From positions 1-5,424 of the forward strand of contig JAUXXK010000051.1 in assembly GCA_030681145.1 (NCBI GenBank): 5,424 bases of DNA, in the 5' to 3' direction. This document shows positions 4,259 to 5,424 of the stretch, one piece after another. Within the stretch, counting starts at the first letter, position 1. Every line of letters begins with the position of its first letter. This stretch comes from Methanobacteriaceae archaeon. GTDB lineage: Archaea; Methanobacteriota; Methanobacteria; Methanobacteriales; Methanobacteriaceae. The position numbers and the translations under genes were made by a program. The notes under the pieces were generated by a model. The model made no database searches and had not been told where the DNA came from. It worked only from the letters and a program-made list of their open reading frames with translations.

Positions 4259-5424
4259 TTGCAAGTTCGAGTACTGGATACTACGCTTAGAGATGGAGAA
4301 CAGACTCCTGGAGTTTCATTAACTCCTGATGAGAAACTCAGAATAGCTTTAAAGCTTGATGCATTAGGAGTGGATATTATTGAGGCAGGATCTGCTATAA
4401 CTTCTATTGGTGAAAGAGAAGGGATTAAAAAAATAACATCTGAAGGTCTCTCGGCAGAAATTTGTAGTTTTGCCCGTGCTGTTAAAGGAGATATTGATGC
4501 AGCAGTTGAATGTAATGTGGACAGTGTGCATCTAGTGGTTCCAACATCTAATCTTCATTTAAAACATAAACTCCGAAAAACAAAAGAAGAAGTCCTGGAA
4601 CAATCCATAGAGTCTGTTCAGTACGCTGTTGATCATGGTTTGTTGGTAGAACTATCTGCAGAAGATTCCACTCGTAGTGATATGGATTTCCTCACCCAAA
4701 TATTTAAGGAAGGTATTAATACCGGAGCAAAAAGGATATGTGCTTGTGATACTGTGGGAATGCTCACTCCTGAAAAATCATTTGAATTTTATGGAGAATT
4801 AAGCAAAATTGGGGCACCTTTGAGTGTTCACTGTCATAATGACTTTGGTTTGGCAGTTGCTAACTCTATTGCTGGCTTAAGGGCAGGAGCTACAGAAGTC
4901 CATGCTACTATAAATGGTATTGGAGAACGGGCTGGAAACGCTGCTCTGGAAGAAATAGTTGTTGGTTTATACTCTTTATATGATGAAAAAACCAGTATAA
5001 ATATTAAAATGCTTTATGATATATCTCGGATGGTTGCCCGACTCACTAATGTTTATCTGCAACCTAATAAGGCTATTGTTGGAGAAAATGCTTTTGCACA
5101 TGAATCTGGTATACATGCTGATGGTGTTATTAAAAAAGCAGAAACTTATGAACCCATCACTCCTGAACTGGTGGGACACCAGAGAAGATTTGTAATGGGC
5201 AAACACATAGGCACCAAGCTCTTACAAAAACGGGTGGAAGAACTGGGATTGGTGGTTGATAAAGATCAATTAATACAGATATTCAATCGTGTGAAAACAC
5301 TGGGAGATATGGGTAAATGTGTCACTGATGTTGATCTTCAGGCTATAGCAGAGGATGTACTTGGTTTAATGCAAGAAAAAATGGTTGATCTAGAAGAAGT
5401 AACCATTGTTTCTGGTAATAAGGT
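4259..5424 (+). CDS. cimA: (R)-citramalate synthase CimA, C-terminal regulatory domain cut off by window edge
   Basis: 388 complete codons plus two bases are present; methanogen CimA is about 490 residues, so roughly 100 are missing. The enzyme condenses pyruvate and acetyl-CoA to (R)-citramalate, the first step of the threonine-independent isoleucine pathway. Seen: DTTLRDGEQTPG at 7-18, with Arg11 (catalytic) and Asp12 (metal); EAGSA at 42-46, where LeuA and homocitrate synthases normally have a GFP-type sequence; HCHNDFG at 191-197, giving the metal-binding HxH; NGIGERAGN at 219-227; and AFAHESGIHADG at 278-289. Residues from about 376 (LEEVTIVSGNK) begin the LeuA-type allosteric domain, which argues against AksA, the shorter homocitrate synthase. 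The N-terminal third closely matches my memory of Methanocaldococcus CimA, including the GSA-TS-GEREGI pattern. Start: TTG 4259, since no in-frame ATG occurs before residue 142, past the active-site motif. 2-Isopropylmalate synthase is the alternative. Confidence 0.9.
   Translation, partial: MQVRVLDTTLRDGEQTPGVSLTPDEKLRIALKLDALGVDIIEAGSAITSIGEREGIKKITSEGLSAEICSFARAVKGDIDAAVECNVDSVHLVVPTSNLHLKHKLRKTKEEVLEQSIESVQYAVDHGLLVELSAEDSTRSDMDFLTQIFKEGINTGAKRICACDTVGMLTPEKSFEFYGELSKIGAPLSVHCHNDFGLAVANSIAGLRAGATEVHATINGIGERAGNAALEEIVVGLYSLYDEKTSINIKMLYDISRMVARLTNVYLQPNKAIVGENAFAHESGIHADGVIKKAETYEPITPELVGHQRRFVMGKHIGTKLLQKRVEELGLVVDKDQLIQIFNRVKTLGDMGKCVTDVDLQAIAEDVLGLMQEKMVDLEEVTIVSGNK

Noticed and set aside
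4976..5206. Minus-strand open frame of 76 codons
   Set aside because: It is antisense to conserved CimA sequence including the AHESGIHADG region, and is best explained as a shadow of that gene.
4259..5424. 2-isopropylmalate synthase (LeuA) or homocitrate synthase (AksA)
   Set aside because: The EAGSA sequence in place of a GFP-type motif and the close match to remembered methanogen CimA sequences favour citramalate synthase. The onset of a C-terminal regulatory domain argues against AksA. LeuA is not fully excluded without a tree.

Overview
The window looks like chromosomal DNA from a hydrogenotrophic methanogen of the order Methanobacteriales, most likely Methanobacterium or a close relative. 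The evidence is a UPF0280 protein, an archaeal membrane PH-domain protein, a geranylgeranyl reductase-family flavoprotein, an archaeal THUMP-type tRNA G10 methyltransferase and a methanogen-type (R)-citramalate synthase, all in strongly A+T-rich DNA with almost pure A/T intergenic spacers. From memory, Methanothermobacter carries its UPF0280 gene (MTH_727) and its CimA gene (MTH_723) close together. If that is right, this is a conserved chromosomal neighbourhood rather than an accessory island. No mobile element, CRISPR array, tRNA or rRNA was seen.

Layout. (1) Positions 1-660, minus strand: UPF0280/ApbE-like gene, missing its C-terminus at the left edge. (2) Positions 661-933: divergent intergenic region holding two inverted repeats, candidate TATA elements and a four-codon mini-ORF overlapping the UPF0280 start. 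(3) Positions 934-1668, plus: two-pass membrane protein with a bacterial-type PH domain (bPH2/DUF304) and a long charged tail. (4) Positions 1669-1883: A/T-rich spacer with a T-run that could end the upstream transcript. (5) Positions 1884-3065, plus: FAD-dependent geranylgeranyl reductase-family protein, starting at an internal ATG with a good ribosome binding site. (6) Positions 3050-4078, plus: tRNA (guanine(10)-N2)-methyltransferase, overlapping the reductase by 16 bases. (7) Positions 4079-4258: spacer with a candidate cimA promoter. (8) From 4259 to the right edge, plus: citramalate synthase, started by TTG and cut off at the start of its C-terminal regulatory domain.

The genes look like housekeeping functions. 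CimA commits pyruvate to the threonine-independent isoleucine pathway. The UPF0280 family has been linked to homocysteine formation from aspartate semialdehyde. The reductase may act on isoprenoid lipid chains, the methyltransferase matures tRNA, and the PH protein sits in the membrane. Only the reductase-methyltransferase pair shows real operon-like coupling. I found no convincing new system. The more interesting points are small: the mini-ORF before UPF0280, the overlap joining a lipid-type reductase to a tRNA methyltransferase, the inverted repeats in the divergent spacer, and the non-ATG start of cimA.
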